Of a stretch of 64,000 nt of DNA, positions 62,844 through 64,000 are shown piece by piece. The stretch is from Owenia fusiformis. Taxonomy: Eukaryota > Annelida > Polychaeta > Sabellida > Oweniidae. Every line of letters begins with the position of its first letter. Position 1 is the stretch's first letter. A model generated the notes under the pieces. It had not been told where the DNA came from and did not search any database. It was given only the letters and a program-made list of their open reading frames with translations. The stretch is taken from NCBI GenBank assembly GCA_903813345.2, contig CAIIXF020000012.1:32496501-32560500 (forward strand), written 5' to 3'. Both the position numbers and the translations under genes were made by a program.

Positions 62844-63377
62844 ATTAAAGTTCACAGGATCATAAATACCAATATGACTCTCCAATCTCACACTTTCTTT
62901 AAATAGATATTCCTCGACCTGTCGTATTGAACACATCATAGTTTTATTTGAATAATCTCATGGGCCCATTAAAAATGCAACAGGAAAACTAGGAATGACA
63001 TCGCAGAAGTATGACTCTTTTGACAACTTGATAAAAAGAGTTTATTTATGATTTGAACCGAATGTCTTATATTATGTGGATCCAGGTCAATATTTTGAAA
63101 ATGTCCCAAAGTTTAATTAACCACAGTTTAGTTTAACTCTCGCCCTCTCTCTAAAAGGGTATTATAAATAAACATTTTATGAATTTTTGAAAATCCACTA
63201 ATATTTGATATGAATATGAACAAATGTCAGGAAAATTTATCCTATTCCTCAAATCTTTCTTAAAAATTTTACTATATTTATTTCATTTCAATGTATTGAC
63301 CTTGTTTCCAAATGCTTGGATATTTATAAAAATGTTAACTCGTTAGATTATGTGGAGAATATGGGTCATTCAATAAA
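62844..63377 (+). other. candidate poly(A) signals of the transposase-derived gene
   Basis: ATTAAA at 62844-62849, AATAAA at 63167-63172 and AATAAA at 63372-63377 lie 55-590 bp after the stop codon. Which is used cannot be told. No further gene is seen between 62789 and the satellite at 63.59 kb. Confidence 0.4.
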
Positions 63378-63589
63378 TACTGAAACATAAGCTCTCATTT
63401 TCATGTTTATGAAGGAATCAAGCGTTTGTATTGGTATTTATTGAACGACCCTAGTATATGAAATGTGTTATAATACCAGAATAGTAATATAATATAGTTA
63501 TATTCTGTATAATAGAAAATTATTAATTAAAGTGTATCTGTTGGTAGGGAGTTTGAGTTGTACATGGATATGTACAGCTTCGTTGTTTT

Positions 63590-63965
63590 GATTGGCACAT
63601 GGTTTATTATCATGAATGTGGTTAATTATCACGAATCTAGTTAAGTATCATGAATGAGGTTAATTATTATGAATGTGGTTAATTATCATGAATGTGGTTT
63701 ATTATCATGAATGTGGTTTGTTATCATGAATGTGGTTAATTATCATGAATGTGGTTTATTATCACGAATGTGGTTAATTATCATGAATGTGGTTTATTAT
63801 CATGAATGTGGTTAATTATTATGAATTTGGTTAATTATCATGAATGTGGTTTATTATCATGAATGTGGTTTATTATCATGAATGTGGTTTATTAGTATAA
63901 AATTAATTTGGTTTATCATCATAAATGTGATTAATTATCATAAATGTGGTTTATTATCATGAATG
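63590..63965. repeat. 19-bp satellite (about 20 copies)
   Basis: The unit TTATCATGAATGTGGTTTA alternates with the variant ...GTGGTTAA, in strict 19-bp steps for most of the array; a short AT-rich interruption occurs near 63895. It reaches almost to the end of the window. Confidence 0.9.
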
Positions 63966-64000
63966 TCTATGTTCTCAGTCAACATAAACAATAGGTCAAT

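Overview
This is a eukaryotic (metazoan) window. It is AT-rich and dense in transposons, with interrupted genes that use consensus GT-AG splice sites. A polycystin-1/REJ-family gene, CR1/L2-like LINEs, mariner relics and many palindromic MITEs would suit a marine invertebrate such as an echinoderm, hemichordate, cephalochordate or lophotrochozoan. The sequence does not allow a species to be named.

Three host genes can be modelled. (1) On the minus strand, 7.8-5.6 kb, is a small secreted protein of 191 aa: a signal peptide, an 18-nt microexon and an AbfB-like beta-trefoil. (2) On the plus strand, 11.3-47.6 kb, is a polycystin-1-like/REJ gene. I reconstruct 21 coding exons with consistent phases and a 3,485-aa product: signal peptide, five ~250-aa extracellular repeats in one 3.8-kb exon, an Asn/Tyr/Gly-rich linker, one PKD domain, a REJ module, a GPS site, TM1, PLAT and four more membrane segments. 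It stops before the polycystin channel region. (3) On the plus strand, 53.6-62.8 kb, is a six-exon, 1,417-aa gene derived from a pogo/Tigger-type transposase. It has an AT-hook, a pipsqueak HTH, a CENPB-like segment and a DDE domain in which two of the three acidic positions are lost, followed by a long low-complexity tail ending in seven copies of a 12-aa repeat.

The rest is repeats. The most notable is a ~9.36-kb element with ~1.44-kb, nearly identical terminal inverted repeats. It fills intron 2 of the polycystin-like gene almost exactly: the inverted repeats begin 2 nt inside the 5' splice site and end 6 nt before the 3' splice boundary, at a point where the four homologous repeat units have no intron. 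It looks like a transposon-created intron. Intron 4 holds a LINE with an intact 1,217-codon ORF carrying a 2A-like motif behind a hydrophobic N-terminus. A mariner relic (3.1-4.1 kb) can be checked against an 'empty' paralogous copy of its host repeat at 49.2-49.5 kb.

Layout: 1-5.5 kb repeats and foldbacks; 5.6-7.8 kb AbfB-like gene; 7.9-11.1 kb MITEs, then the promoter of the polycystin-like gene; 11.3-47.6 kb that gene, with element-filled introns; 47.8-53.4 kb repeats and a 5'-truncated LINE; 53.5-62.8 kb the transposase-derived gene; 62.8-64 kb its 3' flank and a 19-bp satellite. Exons were placed by reading splice sites and phases by eye, without transcript data.
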